Shown in pieces: positions 1-11,945 of a DNA stretch of 64,000 nucleotides. The position numbers and the translations under genes are program-made. Below the pieces are notes generated by a model that was not told the origin of the DNA, did no database searches, and saw nothing but the letters and a program-made list of their open reading frames with translations. How positions within the stretch are numbered: position 1 is the first letter of the stretch; each line of letters starts with the position of its first letter. The stretch is from Rhizophagus irregularis (lineage: Eukaryota; Glomeromycota; Glomeromycetes; Glomerales; Glomeraceae): the NCBI RefSeq assembly GCF_026210795.1, contig NC_089431.1, positions 4,340,001 through 4,404,000 of the forward strand, read 5' to 3'.

Positions 1-343
1 GATATGTAGTCATATAAGCGGAAAAAATTATGGAGTCAAAAATGAGAACTCCCCGCAGCGCAGGAGAGGAGTAATCATGTGATATGTAATCATATAAGCA
101 AAAAAATTTTTGCTTCAAAACGCCCACTTTTCTACTACTTTGAGAATTTTTTACTATAATATTATTGTTTATTTTCATTCATTCAATAAAAGAAATAAAA
201 AGTTTCGGTTTAAAATGAACAGGAACAAACTATAAGTAAGTCTAAAGTAATTCAAATCAAAACGTAAACAAAACCGCCACAACGACAGCGCCACCCTGGT
301 GTGTATAAAGGCTAAGAGGAGAGAAAAAATAAAAAAAAAAGAA
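1..343. other. intergenic, short direct repeat
   Basis: No gene seen. A motif of about 28 bases beginning GATATGTARTCATATAAGC occurs at 1 and again at 81, separated by a GC-richer stretch. This may be the edge of a repeat lying mostly outside the window. Confidence 0.4.
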
Positions 344-715
344 CTAAATAGGACGAATTAATCTATTAATATGAGAGAAATCATGAAAATAAATGGAAAC
401 ATCTATGCTATTAAAGAGAAGAGTATCTCTATGAGATTGCCAAGGTCCTGAATGGAGAAAATTACAAGAGGTCCATCTAATATACGCAGATTCATCTATT
501 CTTGCGTTAGGTTTTAAGTACGGGATACCATGGAAAGCGTTTTTATATTTGTAAAGTTTAAATATTTCCTCCCATGTATCACATGTTCTATCTCTATCAC
601 ATGAAGAAGACACGTGCCGAAACGTTTTTTCGTATAGATGGATTATGTTATGTCCCACCATGATATCAGATTTTTGTAAGCAAAAAAAAAAAGTTTTTTG
701 GGGCTGTGTATCCAT
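344..715 (-). CDS. hypothetical protein, 123 aa (doubtful)
   Basis: Open reading frame of 123 codons from an ATG at 715. I recognise no domain. The middle is rich in charged and aromatic residues (for example DRDRTCDTWEEIFKLYKY), and its composition is less biased than a chance ORF in A+T-rich DNA would suggest. There is no hydrophobic signal and no obvious intron. It could be one exon of a larger gene to the left, or chance. It lies divergently from the dienelactone hydrolase downstream. Confidence 0.3.
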   Translation of the reverse strand: MDTQPQKTFFFCLQKSDIMVGHNIIHLYEKTFRHVSSSCDRDRTCDTWEEIFKLYKYKNAFHGIPYLKPNARIDESAYIRWTSCNFLHSGPWQSHRDTLLFNSIDVSIYFHDFSHINRLIRPI

Positions 716-1344
716 TATTAATCTTGATTTACAAATTCACTTAACTAGATACAGTAAGTGTCAATAATTTTAATCGTCGAGAAAAAAAAATTTTTTTGTT
801 CACTACATAAGAAAATTGCAATAATAAAAAAAATAATTATTAATGTAAGTAGGTGAAGATTTTTCTTGGAAAAAAAAAAAAATTCGAAAATTCTTCGTGG
901 TTTGTATGTACTGAATTGAATATTTGCTTAAAAGTGTGTGTGAAACATTTTTTTGATCAACCCCAAAAAACTGGAATAAACTAACCTTTCATGACAAGAT
1001 AATTCCTTGGCAGTTTATTATAAATTCACATCCGTTTAATATATTCAATACAAGTTTATTTAAATGATGGTGGATTTTTTTTTAAAAAAAAAGAAAAAAA
1101 ACCACTTTACGTTGTGCAATAACACAAAAAAAAAGAGATTATTTCACTTATCGGAAATATGTTACCCCATATAGTAAATTAACAAAGGTTTTACCGAATT
1201 AAACTATGTTGATCCCAATTAACGGATTTTAATAAGGTTTTAAAAATTTTGTCGCACAAAGTTGATACAAAAATTTTATTATTAATAATCGACCGTGATC
1301 GTGGATTAAAAAATTTTCTTTCAACTATTATAATAGTTAAAATC
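716..1344. other. intergenic, upstream of dienelactone hydrolase
   Basis: A+T-rich with several poly-A/poly-T runs (near 787, 880 and 1080). No coding signal. It presumably contains the promoter of the gene starting at 1345. Confidence 0.4.
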
Positions 1345-2236
1345 ATGTCGGAAATAACTTGTCATGATATTCCTCCAGTTAAAAGTGATTATGAACCTAT
1401 TGGAAATACAGTGAAAGTTGCCGATTTTGATGTTTATGTTTCAATACCAGAAAATAAATCGAAACCTTTCAAAAAAGCAATCATTGTTTCTTACGATATT
1501 TACGGATTTCATCCAAATCTAAAACAATATTGTGATATTTTAGCGAAAGCTGGGTTTCTTGCTTTACTTCCAGATTATTTTCGTGGACAAACAAGTGAAT
1601 CTTTTGAAGGAGGGTAAATATATAATATTTCTATTTAATTTTTTTTTATAATTTAATACAACTTTTAAAATGTGTAGACTTCAAGGTATAATCAAGTTTC
1701 TCAAGGAGAATTATCCAACGGAAAAAAACGTAGAGGATACTTTAAAAGTTATTGAATATTTTCGTTCAGAATATGGTGTTGAAAATTTTGGATTTACAGG
1801 ATTTTGTTGGGGTGGAATTCTTGGTTCAGTTCTTTGTTCAATTAAAGATTTTGATGCTTGTGTTTTAATCCATTATGCTCCTGGAATTCAACCACCAGAA
1901 AAATTTGAAAAATCTCAATGTCCTATTGCATTCTTACCTGCAGCCGGAGATGTTGATAGCGTGAGTTTAATAAATAATCTCATTTTAATTTTTTATTTTG
2001 TTTTTATTTTTATTTTTACTAAAAAAATGTTTTTATTGATTTAGCAACCTTTTATTGATGCTATGAAAGATAAACCATTCGCTGATAAGAATATTCAAAA
2101 CCGATTTAATGATATGAAACATGGATTTGCAGGTTCTCGTGGAAATCTTAATGATGAATTAATTAAAAAAAGGGTTGATGAAGTTTTTGAAATCTCTATC
2201 AAATTTTTTGCTGAAAATGTTGGTGTTAAATATTAA
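1345..2236 (+). CDS. dienelactone hydrolase family protein (3 exons)
   Basis: Predicted cytosolic alpha/beta hydrolase of the dienelactone hydrolase (carboxymethylenebutenolidase-like) family. Exons are 1345-1613, 1678-1960 and 2045-2236; both introns have GT-AG ends and the frame joins exactly, giving 247 aa. The nucleophile elbow GFCWGG is at residues 131-136 with Cys133. An acid residue lies in the GDVD segment (about 181-183) and the catalytic His210 in the MKHGFAG motif, so the full Cys-Asp-His triad is present. The frame is open upstream to 1249, but the start at 1345 gives the expected N-terminus (MSEITCHDIP...). No signal peptide. Bacterial relatives open the lactone ring in chlorocatechol breakdown; the substrate of this fungal branch is usually unknown. 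It looks intact. Confidence 0.88.
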
Positions 2237-3352
2237 AGACTGGCCTTTTGTTTTTTTTTTAAAAAAAAAATGAATAATAATGAAAATAAATAAAAAAAAT
2301 AAACGAGAAATGAATGAATAAATAACTAAAAATAAGTTGTTTATTTATTTTTCCTTTTTTTTTTAACTATTTTATATTTTTTACAATGAATCATTAAAAT
2401 ATCTTTGGTCAAATTTCAAATATTTAATTTTTCAAGTAAATACTGGCTCTAATTTTCATATTTTTTTTTAAAAAAAAGAAAAATATTATTTAAATGCATG
2501 AGAGTTCATATTTTTTAACGTTGTCAAAGGTTAAATCCGCGAAATTTAACGCAATATGTATACAGTATATTCTGTAGTGAAAGTGTGCGTATTTTAATAT
2601 TTATATACGTTTTTTAATATTTAAATGCAATATTGTATTTTTTTCGTACAAACAGTAATTAATGAATTTATTACGTAATTATTTTTTGCGACTAAATCTA
2701 AAAGATAACTTTTTATCTTTTTTTCTACGATCTCATTTTTTCTGCAATACATCATCAACCTGCGCCACATATAAATACGTTAGGCTCTCGCGATAAGATC
2801 GAAAAGACCAGTCGTAACATTTTTTTTTTATTTACGATTAATATTACAAACATAAGCAAGCATTGATGTTAACTTTAATTAAATTTAATTGGACAGGATC
2901 GAATTTTTATGATTAATTTAAAAGTTTTATTGAATTTTTATTTATATACTATTAGGTGCAGACTTTCAAATCCACTTAAAAAAATAATTAAAGTCAAAGA
3001 AAAATTATCATCAGTGGGAACTGGTTGCTATTTAGGTAATACATAATCATTAAATATGATTAACTTTTTTGTAATATATTTATTTTTAAATATATTAAAT
3101 AATCACACAACTGACGACTTACAATTCCAAAGTCTTTGCAGGAAATAATAAGAGCAGAAGCCTTAATATGTATATTTAATGAGTAAAATGAAAAAGTTAT
3201 TAAAATAATATTAAAAGAAATATTTAAATATTAAAGTATATAGCAATTATTAAAAGGAAATAATAAAAGTAATAATTTAAAAGTAATAATTTTAAAAAGG
3301 TTTCATTTGAAATTAAAAATAGTCTAACATGAGAAGAAACGTTCTATTACAT
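2237..3352. other. intergenic
   Basis: No gene seen. There are poly-A/T tracts just after the hydrolase stop (likely 3' UTR) and a slightly GC-richer patch near 2750-2815 without an open frame. Confidence 0.4.
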
Positions 3353-4779
3353 CCCTATGAAAAAAGTCTGTGTGATTTTTGTTGAAAAATCATTCAATTA
3401 AATTCACTACGATTTCTGTATATTTGACCATACAATAATTGTGCTAAAAATTGCAATAAATCACACAATTATTGCATGGTAATTCATTCAATAATTATCC
3501 TATTTTTGACCTGAATTTATACAATTATTGTGTGATTTTTGAGCCAAATTTTTTTAGGCCATATTTTAGGAATTATAGGTTAAATTTTACAGTAATAACA
3601 GGCAATTTATAAAGTGAAATTATGAATTTTTTTTATTGACTTAAAATATAAAAAATATACACAATATTTCATAAATAAAATACTAAATTTGATATAATCA
3701 TAAATATAAAAATTTGTAAGAAAATAAAATAAAATAAAGTATGTTAGTAACATGAAAGTAAATTAGTATTATCAAAGAAGAAAGTAAATTATTAGTGTAA
3801 GTAAATTATTAGTATTAAATAAAAAAGTATGAAGTTAGTGAAGAAAGCAAATTAGTAGTGTTAAAAAGTACTAATAAATTATTAGTGTTAGTAATAAAAA
3901 AGTATGAAGTTAGTGAAGAAAGCAAATTAGTAGTGTTAAAAAGTAAATTATTAGTATTAGTAATAAAAAAAAGTATGAAGTTAGTGAAGAAAGCAAGTTA
4001 GTAACATTAAAATGTAAAAAGTTAGGAAAATAAAAAGATAAAGAACACGAGTTTTTCTTACCTGATATTTTAAAAGAAAGTTGAAGAAAAGTTAAAAGGT
4101 TAAAAAAAACATAAACAAAAACATTTCGCGTCGTCATATTTATTTTGACGATCAGATCACGTGATCAACATATATAATTTTAAGAGTTGATTTTTACCGC
4201 ATAATTCTGGCCAAATTATAATTCCGGTCAGAACTAATTGTGTAACCTAATAAAAAGTTTTTGACTTTTTTTTAGTTACAAGATGATACAAAAATTTCAC
4301 CAATGGGTCCAGAAGATGCCCATTTATAAGCAAATATGCAGTTGAATTTTATGTAACCTTACTGCATAAATCACTTTACTTAGGAAAATCTATTTGTAAT
4401 GGTTAAAAGTGGTCTATTCGACCCTAAAAGTGGTCAAATGTAACCATACAGGTAAGATGGAAAGTAGTATAGTAGGATTACCCAAAAATTGCTTTCTGTA
4501 TCCTAAATTTAAGTCTATTTTCAAGTTGTACAATAATCACAATTTTTATTGTACAAAAATTGAATGTTTTCTGTATCCTAAATTTAAGTTGTATAAAAAT
4601 CACACAAAAATTGAACATTTTCTATATCTTAAATTTAAGTTGTACAAAAATTGCATACTTTTAATATGCTTTGAAAAGCTTCATAGCTATTTTTATCCAA
4701 AAATCTGCAATAATTGTACAATTTCCACACGGACTTGAACAAATATTGTACAAAAATTGGATGATTTTTTTTCATAGGG
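3353..4779. mobile_element. DNA transposon with CCCTATGA termini, 1427 bp
   Basis: The left end reads CCCTATGAAAAAAG and the right end TTTTTTTCATAGGG, so the termini are inverted. The flanks are CAT on both sides (3350-3352 and 4780-4782), a 3-bp target duplication. Subterminal regions carry many short motifs such as CACACAATTATTG (left) and TTGTACAAAAATTG (right), partly in opposite orientation. There is no transposase frame, so it is non-autonomous. It shares termini and target-site style with the elements at 42356 and 51974, but not the interior. Confidence 0.7.
3821..4020. repeat. tandem repeat, three units of about 71-75 bp
   Basis: Units begin with AGTATGAAGTTAGTGAAG at 3826, 3901 and 3972. 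The repeat lies inside the CCCTATGA-ended transposon. The period differs slightly because of an insertion in the first unit. Confidence 0.75.
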
Positions 4780-4782
4780 CAT

Positions 4783-5616
4783 ATATAGTACAAATGAAAT
4801 GGATGTGAAACTTTTTACTTTTTTTTCAAAAATATTAATCTTTTATTTAATATTTACTAACAACGATGTTGCAACCATAGGAAATTGTTCCAGCAATAAT
4901 GTGATATTAAAGTATCACAAAGCTCACTCAAATATTATGATATTACTATGAAGTTGGTAAAGACCACAAATCAATATCAAAGTGGATTAGATTATAATAA
5001 ATTTAAAACATATTGTATATAGATGAATTGAATTGTATGTAAAGATTTTAGCATTTTTCCTTTAATATTGGAAAATTTTGTTATTTATATTAGAGGTCAA
5101 TAATTTCTTCAAAGTTTATTGGAAAATTACAAATAAATTCTTGGATAATATCGGAATGTGGATTCATTTGATATAATCTTTAAATAAAGATGTACTCGGA
5201 TGCAAATAATTCCTTTACTTTTTAACGGTGTCCAATCATACAAATTACGTTGTAAAATGAGAATTATTAATAAAGCTTTTGATTTGACCCATTTAGTTCA
5301 TTGTGTATTTATGAAGAAATTTCGTAATATCTAATCATCAAAATTTTCACTGATTATTGGAATAATGATAATGAGTTATAAATTATATTTAGTTCTTTAA
5401 ATATGATAAAGAAAAATTTTGAAAGAAAAAGACACAATAAAAAATCAATAACCCAAAAAAACCGAAAAATAAATAAATATATACTATGATATAAATTTAA
5501 ATGACTACAAATAATAAATGAATTTGCCATAATACTTGATGTTATACAACCAATTATTAATAGTGTATTTAAAATTTAAAAAGAAAAATTACTTTTATAA
5601 ATTTTGATAATTTAAA
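4783..5616. other. 3' flank of kinase locus, no gene
   Basis: A+T-rich and non-coding. From about 5040 onward it resembles the downstream flanks of the two other kinase copies at 54.1 kb and 62.1-62.5 kb. Nothing recognisable before that. Confidence 0.45.
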
Positions 5617-7650
5617 CTATTTTAGAGTATCAATATCAAAATCAATTTCATTGGTAATATACCCTACATTTGAATAAAGAAATTAGGTTTGCAATATTTA
5701 ACTAAGGGTTTTCATTTACAGAATAAATAAAAATATGTTTTCATACCATTATTATCAAAATTCACATCAATATCTAAGTCGATTTCTTTTGTAAGATAAT
5801 CTAAAGAATATATAAACAATTTTATTAAATTAAATCATGAATTTGATATATATTTACGAAAAAGTAATTACCTTCACTTTTATATAATTTTTCTCTTTTA
5901 ATACTTCGACCTAAATAATTAGTAGACAATGATTTACTGAAGTTTATCAACTAATTACATTTATTTGCAATCGACAAATATCATACCATATTCATTATTA
6001 TCTTCAATTAAATCATCTTCAACTCTTCTTTTTAATTTTTCTAAATTAATAGATTGACTTTTTGAACTCCTTAAAGACATTGCAGAACTAATCATGGCAC
6101 TTAAAGGTCTACTCTTATAAATGGCACCTGGATTATTTTTTGGAACAGGTCCAATATCTGATGATTCTATGATTTCAGTTCTAACACCCGTTATATTGCA
6201 AAGTTTGTTATATATATGATTAGCTGTCGGTCTTTTACTTGGATCAGAATGCCAGCATTCTTTCATCAATTCAATATAACCTTCAGGTGCATTTGTGACA
6301 ATTGGTGGTCGTAAACCATCACAAATATCAATAATAAGTTCTGTATCATGATTTCGATCCCAAAAAGGTCTTCTACCTGTCATCAACTCCCACATAATCA
6401 TTCCAAAACTATATATATCTGAAGCTTTATTATATTTTTGTCTTTGAAAAATCTCTGGAGCCATATAAGGAATAATACCATAATTCTCATTATCATCTCC
6501 AGATTCAGTTGCAGATTTACTTATACCAAGATCACCTACTAGTACCTCCTTATAAAAAAATTTATTTCTTTTTCTATTAAAAAAAATATTTCCACTGTGA
6601 AAATCCCTATGAATAATGTTTAATTCATGTATTTCTTTAAGTCCACGTGCTATACTCATTAAGTTATCCCGCTTTGTACTCCAATTAATATTAAAAAAAT
6701 CTTTAGTGATGTAATGTATCAAATCACCTGAATCATAATATGGCATGATAATCATGATATCTTGAGAATTAGGATCTTGAGTAACTCCAAAATATACGCC
6801 AACATTGGCCGATTTAAATAAACTATTACTAGCTCTTGAAGAAAAGTCATAAAACACCTTGAGCTAAAATGAAGAAGCTTATTATTTATTAATATCATTA
6901 ATGGATTAAAATAGCATACTATGTACTATACCTCGTTCAACTCCTTAGATGTGATGTTTTTAGAATCATTAATTTTTTTGAGGACAACTGTATAATTTTC
7001 GGAACGAATAACTTTTTTACATTTATAACTAATAACTGGGCCATCAATCCAAGTAGCTTTATAAATTTTACTAAAACCTCCTTCAGCAATAAATTCTATA
7101 TTTTTAAATTGTTCGTAAGGAACATATTCCATTTTCCCGTTTTTATTAACAAGATTAATTTGTGTATATCTGATAAAATCATCAATAATTTTATTTCCGC
7201 TTAAACCGTAATTATATGCCATCTTTATTTTGTAACAAACGTGACAAATCTGATGACTTTCATCTAAAGGTTTCCTTCTTTTATTACATTCGGGACATTT
7301 ACTTTTTTTATATTTTGATTTAACAATGGGTTGTGTTGGTTGAATTAAAAATGTATTGTTCGAGTCAATTTTATGTTTATAGTTTGTTGGTTGTTCCATG
7401 TTTTTTTTTTTATAAAAATAATTAATTGAATCAAGGAAAACTGCTGTCTAATATATACTTTTTTAAATTTAATAATTTAAACAAGGGAATTCTTTTTTTC
7501 GAATTCTATACACAATTTCTAGAAGTTATTGATGGGAATACAACTTTCTAAGAAATACTGGCGAGAATTCTATATGCAAAGAATTCTATAGTCACACATG
7601 ATGCTGCGTAACTGCATATGCGGCACAGCTGAATGAGATTATATTTTTAG
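5040..7650 (-). repeat. segmental duplication, inverted partner of about 59980-62480
   Basis: The kinase locus here and the one at 60.2 kb are similar well beyond the coding exons. The 5' flank (7480-7640, several GAATTC-containing segments) matches 59990-60150 in reverse complement, and the 3' flank (5040-5600) matches 62080-62480. A third partial copy of the 3' part lies at about 54060-55320 in the same orientation as this one. Confidence 0.75.
5617..7399 (-). CDS. zinc-finger-like / TKL protein kinase (5 exons, alternative 3' end)
   Basis: Predicted cytosolic protein kinase. Exons (minus strand) are 7399-6932, 6863-5987, 5910-5872, 5800-5747 and 5663-5617, giving about 494 aa. The N-terminus carries a C-x2-C ... 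C-x2-C cluster (CPECNK ... CHVCYK). The kinase domain shows a Gly-rich loop (AEGGFSKIY), a lysine in VVLKK, the catalytic loop HRDFHSGN, GDLG in place of DFG, YMAPE and DIYSFGMIMWELMTGRRPFW, so it looks catalytically competent. If the intron after exon 2 is retained, translation stops at 5961 with the tail GMIFVDCK. If it is spliced, the protein gains an acidic tail (YLTKEIDLDIDV ... YITNEIDFDIDT). The same splice sites and exon lengths recur in the 60.2 kb copy, which supports the long form. The ATG at 7399 matches the start of that paralogue. Confidence 0.85.
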
Positions 7651-9030
7651 AAATATTCTACGATAATCATTGTAAACACGTGAATTATTACTGACGAAAT
7701 TATCTTTTAAAAAAAATCTTTTTAAAACTGCTCTTCTCATTATTAGTAAGTGGAGCATTAATTCATAATAAAAATATTAAGACGAGAAATTTTTTGTGTC
7801 AATACAATGATTTATGACTTACGAGACTAAAAATAATGGATTAATAATGAACAGGAACATGTTATGACGTAATCAAAGATTGAGAAAGCTAAAAGTGTCC
7901 ATTTAAAAGTAAGTCAAGGACTTATTCTGGTTTTGCAAAGTTACTGATAAAAGAATGAAACAGGAATAAAATTATAAAGCTTGAAGATATTACCACAAAA
8001 AGTCACATATAATTATTTAATAAAAAATGAAAATTATGTTTATTATGTTTACTAGAATTTATTTTTATTCTTGAACGAAATACTTAATTTTTGATAAAAT
8101 TATTTGTTAAATTTACTTCGATTGAACGTGCCAAATTATCAGTAGTATCAAAACTAAAAGTATAATTATTTCAAAAAAAATTTTTTTTTATCCCGATATA
8201 TATCAAGTGTTAAATTAAATAGGAAATAAAAAAATTAACCCAAATTAGAATTGATATATTTATCATTTATTACTAAATGTTTATTAAATGTAGCAATAAA
8301 TTGGTTATGGTTTTAATTTATAATTAATTATTATAGCCACGTCTTACTATTGAAATTTTTTTTAAACTTCTACATGAATTTTATACTAGAGATAGATAAA
8401 AAAGTCTTAAATTAGAAGATAAGAGCAAGATAATTTTATGTATTTTATATAATTAGCGTCTAAGGCTGTGAATTATTTAGTATTAGTAGTAAATTATATT
8501 TGATATTTCACTAAATTGGTTGCGGATATTGATATTCTCACGGGTGGTGTTTATTTAAAAAGATGGGTAAAAGTCTATCAATATTGGAATAAAAAAGTCT
8601 ATCAAAATAAGTATATTTATTAAAAGGCTTTATGGTACGGATACCGTGAGATAAAAACCAATTATTTCACGGAGTCTCTGTGGAATATCATGATTTTCAC
8701 GACGCAATGTATTTGTTGGTAAAATAAGTCTTCGATTTCCATTTAAACGAGAAAATGAAAATAATCAAAGCAATAAACATCATTACAATATAATTGGGCA
8801 AATAAGATTTATTACTTAATCATCAAATACAATATACGAAATTCGTAAATTATTCATAAATATACTACTAACAGTAATTGATCTTTTTTTACGAAAATTA
8901 AATGTTTTGTCGTATATTATTTATTCTAAATCGAATAGTGACAATAAAGTATTATTTTAATTTAGCTTATTAGTCCGAAGGACTATGCGCGCGAGGTGAT
9001 GGATGTTCGTGTAATTCCCAAATTATTCGC
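7651..9030. other. intergenic
   Basis: No open frame with coding character on either strand. Long A+T-rich stretches. A small hairpin AGTCC-GAA-GGACT sits at about 8975-8987, next to the tRNA-like segment. Confidence 0.4.
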
Positions 9031-9100
9031 TCATCCCAGGAACTGAACCTACGTTTCTTAAATTACAGATTCCATAATTTAACCATTACTTCGGGATTAA
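9031..9100 (-). other. tRNA-like segment / possible tRNA-derived SINE
   Basis: Read on the minus strand, 70 bases run from TTAATCCC to GGGATGA and could pair as an acceptor stem with one mismatch. A B-box-like GGTTCAGTTCC is at 9049-9039 and an A-box-like TAATGGTTAAATTATGG lies near 9087-9071. The D stem GTAAT/ATTAT can form, but the anticodon stem is weak, so this is not called a working tRNA. A tRNA pseudogene or the head of a SINE fits better. Confidence 0.3.
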
Positions 9101-10922
9101 CAATGGTTAGTTTATAATTAGTATTTCTGTAAGTTTATTTAAAATAGGAAACGGCCAAAATCATTGTAGTCCAAAAGCGAAATATTAATATTTGATTAGC
9201 AATCCTTTAATGAACCTTATCAATCACTGCGCATGTAATAAAATTTAAGGGCAAATTTTTCTTATTATGATAGCCATATTAAAAATTATGGTGCCGTATA
9301 GTTATTAATTATATAATTTATGTATGTAGATCAAAATCGGCTAAAATAAATTTTATTGGTTAAAATTGATGATTTTCGAATCCATAATTCTGGCCAAATT
9401 TTGCTTAATTCCGGCCAATTTTATAATGCCGGCCTAAATTTTATAAAAATTGAAAAATGCAGTTCAAATGTAACATTACATTTATATAAATAACTTTCAA
9501 ACTAAATATAGAAAATAATACTTCTTGACAACATCTAAGAGTGTGTTGAAAAATTTTTTCAAATACTTTTTGTTTTTTAAGGTGGATCTTAACTAGAAGT
9601 TGGTACATTTTATTTGCTAAAAATAAGGAATAATGAGAAAAACTTGAAATTTGTCAAATATAGTAAATAATTTAAAACTCCAAATTAAGACAGAAAGTAT
9701 TTTATATAATTTTATAACAAAAAAAAAGCTTAAAAAAATATTAACTCTAATAAATTTTCAAATAAACCCAGAATCTATAAAGAAAAATTTCCCTTTTTTT
9801 CATTATATTTGTATAATAGTATTATAAATTCTTTATTATTTCAATGGTTTTAATTACAAAACAAACTATTTTCTAATTTAAAAAACAATTTGAATATTAA
9901 AATAAAAAAAATTTCGTGATGAAATAAATAGGAATCTAATATTAAAACATGATTGGACAAAAGTGGATTTACTAAAAATAATGAAAATTTTGTAGTTTTT
10001 TTTTAATTTAAAAAAAAATATATTATTCAAAAATAAATCTAATAATACTCTTCCCTTCCTTTTTCCTATAATAAATAAAATTTTATCATTATTTCATATT
10101 AAAAAATAGAGAAAATTTGATAAATTCAATAATAAACAAAAATCTTATTGGGTGACCGACCTTATTAACTTAATAAAAGCTGTTTCTTTTGAAAAGTTAC
10201 ACCTAAAAATAAAATATTTATTATTAGTTAAAGGATTCTCATTAAAATTTATTAAAGTAAAAATTCTTTTTTTTATTAAAAAATCAATTTTTTTGTGTTT
10301 ATACAAAAACTACCTGAATAACTACCATTAAACCCTTAGAAAATCATTTTTCTCTTGCAAAATTACATATATTTTTGCTATTAAAACTATATATTTATCC
10401 AAACTTTTAAAAGGATCTCAAAAAAGTTCATTTTTTAACGTAAACTTCTTGTATATGCGAAGAGAAAAAAAAATTTCAAAAATGGAAAATTAACTTCAGA
10501 GACTAGTAAAGCACATGATGTTCTATCAAATTACTTAATTTGTATGGGAGTTACATATTAAAATTGACGGTTTATCATAAAATGAAGTGACTCAAATATG
10601 GTTACACGAATTTTTTTTAATATGAAAATGATTTGCATATTACATGCGCGGTGATTGTTATGATATATGACGATTATTAATGAAAATAAAAGTTTAGAAA
10701 TCTTGAATGAAAATTTATAATTTATAGTCCAGTCTTAAATATATTAGCCTAAAAGGACAAACATCAAGAAAAAAAAAATGCACCAATATTATCAAATATT
10801 CATAATGTTTATTCATATAAAATATGTTCAGAATTTGGATACAAATAACGTTAATTCTAATAATAAAAAAAATAATAATTTAATTAAAATAGAAAACATG
10901 TCGTTATAAAATTTCTAAAAAA
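9101..10922. other. intergenic
   Basis: Very A+T-rich with no supported gene. The last 150 bases are the 3' flank of the NmrA-like gene and resemble the flank of its paralogue at 15.8-15.94 kb. Confidence 0.4.
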
Positions 10923-11945
10923 TTATGCCTCTTGTTTCACGATTTTTTCGATAACTTCGGTGACTGGACGAGGAGTAAAACTAAATTTATCATTATCTAA
11001 ATCTTTATATTGTTCGTTTTGCACAAGGGTGGCCTTGAAGTTTTCTTCAGGAGAAGGAATTGGTTCGACCTTGTTTTTGTATCTATGTTTTACTTCTTCA
11101 TCTACAACTACTTCCCATTTTGAGCCTTCATGAATGTATAATTATTAGCCCAACATTTTTAAATAAAATTGCGTTAGAAAAAAAAGATGTACTGTAATGC
11201 TCACCAGAAACTTCTTCAAACTTTTGAAGGTACTCATTTAATGACAAGGTAGCCCCAGCTACTTTAATAACAGCATTACGAGCTTCCGGCATTTTAAGCG
11301 TCTCTACGGTATATTTGCCAACATCAGACAAAGAAGTGGTATGTAACTTTTTATTGCCATCCGCGTAGAACGTAGCTTTTTTATTCTTGACGTCAAATCC
11401 AAACCAGCCAAGAAATTCTTGAAATAATCCAGTAAAGATGAACGTGTATTCAAGCCCACTTTTAACAACTTCTTCTCGAAATTTGATTTTACCATCAATG
11501 AGAGGATTAACTCCAATTCTTCATATAAAAAAAAAAAAATTAGTAATAAATAATTTATAGTTTATAATCAATATGCATAAATAAAACAAACGTACTTATT
11601 AAACTCGCCACCAAATTCGGATGGGATGAACCTCTTCACAGAAGCTTCTTTAGCAGCAGCCAATAGTGGAACCTGAGTATCGTATAATGAGGTACCATTT
11701 ACAGCACTGACAAAAACATCTGTTCCTTTAAGTACTTTGACTAAATCATCTTTTTGATCGTAATCCGCATATACAATTTCCGCACCCTTAGAAGCTAACA
11801 ATTTAGCTTTCTCATTTTCAGTTTCTGGTTTTCTTCGAAGAATCTTCAAATTATAAGATCCATCGTTCAAGAAAGCCTCAGCAATATGATAACCTAAAGT
11901 ACCCGTACCTCCAGCAATAGCTACGGTCTTAAATTGTGAGCTCAT
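10923..11945 (-). CDS. NmrA-like / isoflavone-reductase-like NAD(P)-binding protein, copy 1
   Basis: Atypical short-chain dehydrogenase of the NmrA/PCBER type, predicted cytosolic. Exons are 11945-11596, 11518-11205 and 11125-10923, frame-consistent with GT-AG introns, giving 288 aa. The N-terminal nucleotide-binding motif is AIAGGTGTLGYHIAEAF (G-x-x-G-x-x-G), followed by ILRRKP, a likely NADP-specifying arginine pair. VKRFIPSEFGGEF is the typical family segment before the substrate region. Members act as reductases or redox sensors; the substrate here is unknown. It is paralogous to the gene at 15944-16975 in the same orientation. Exon 3, intron 2 and the end of exon 2 are nearly identical between copies, while intron 1 and the start of exon 2 have diverged. 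Confidence 0.87.

Noticed and set aside
3910-4137. 75-codon minus-strand ORF
   Set aside because: Translation of the tandem repeat inside the CCCTATGA transposon.
4409-4738. 109-codon ORF with repeated FLYPKFKLYKN motifs
   Set aside because: The repeats arise from the subterminal DNA motifs of the transposon (TTGTACAAAAATTG type), so they reflect DNA structure rather than a protein.
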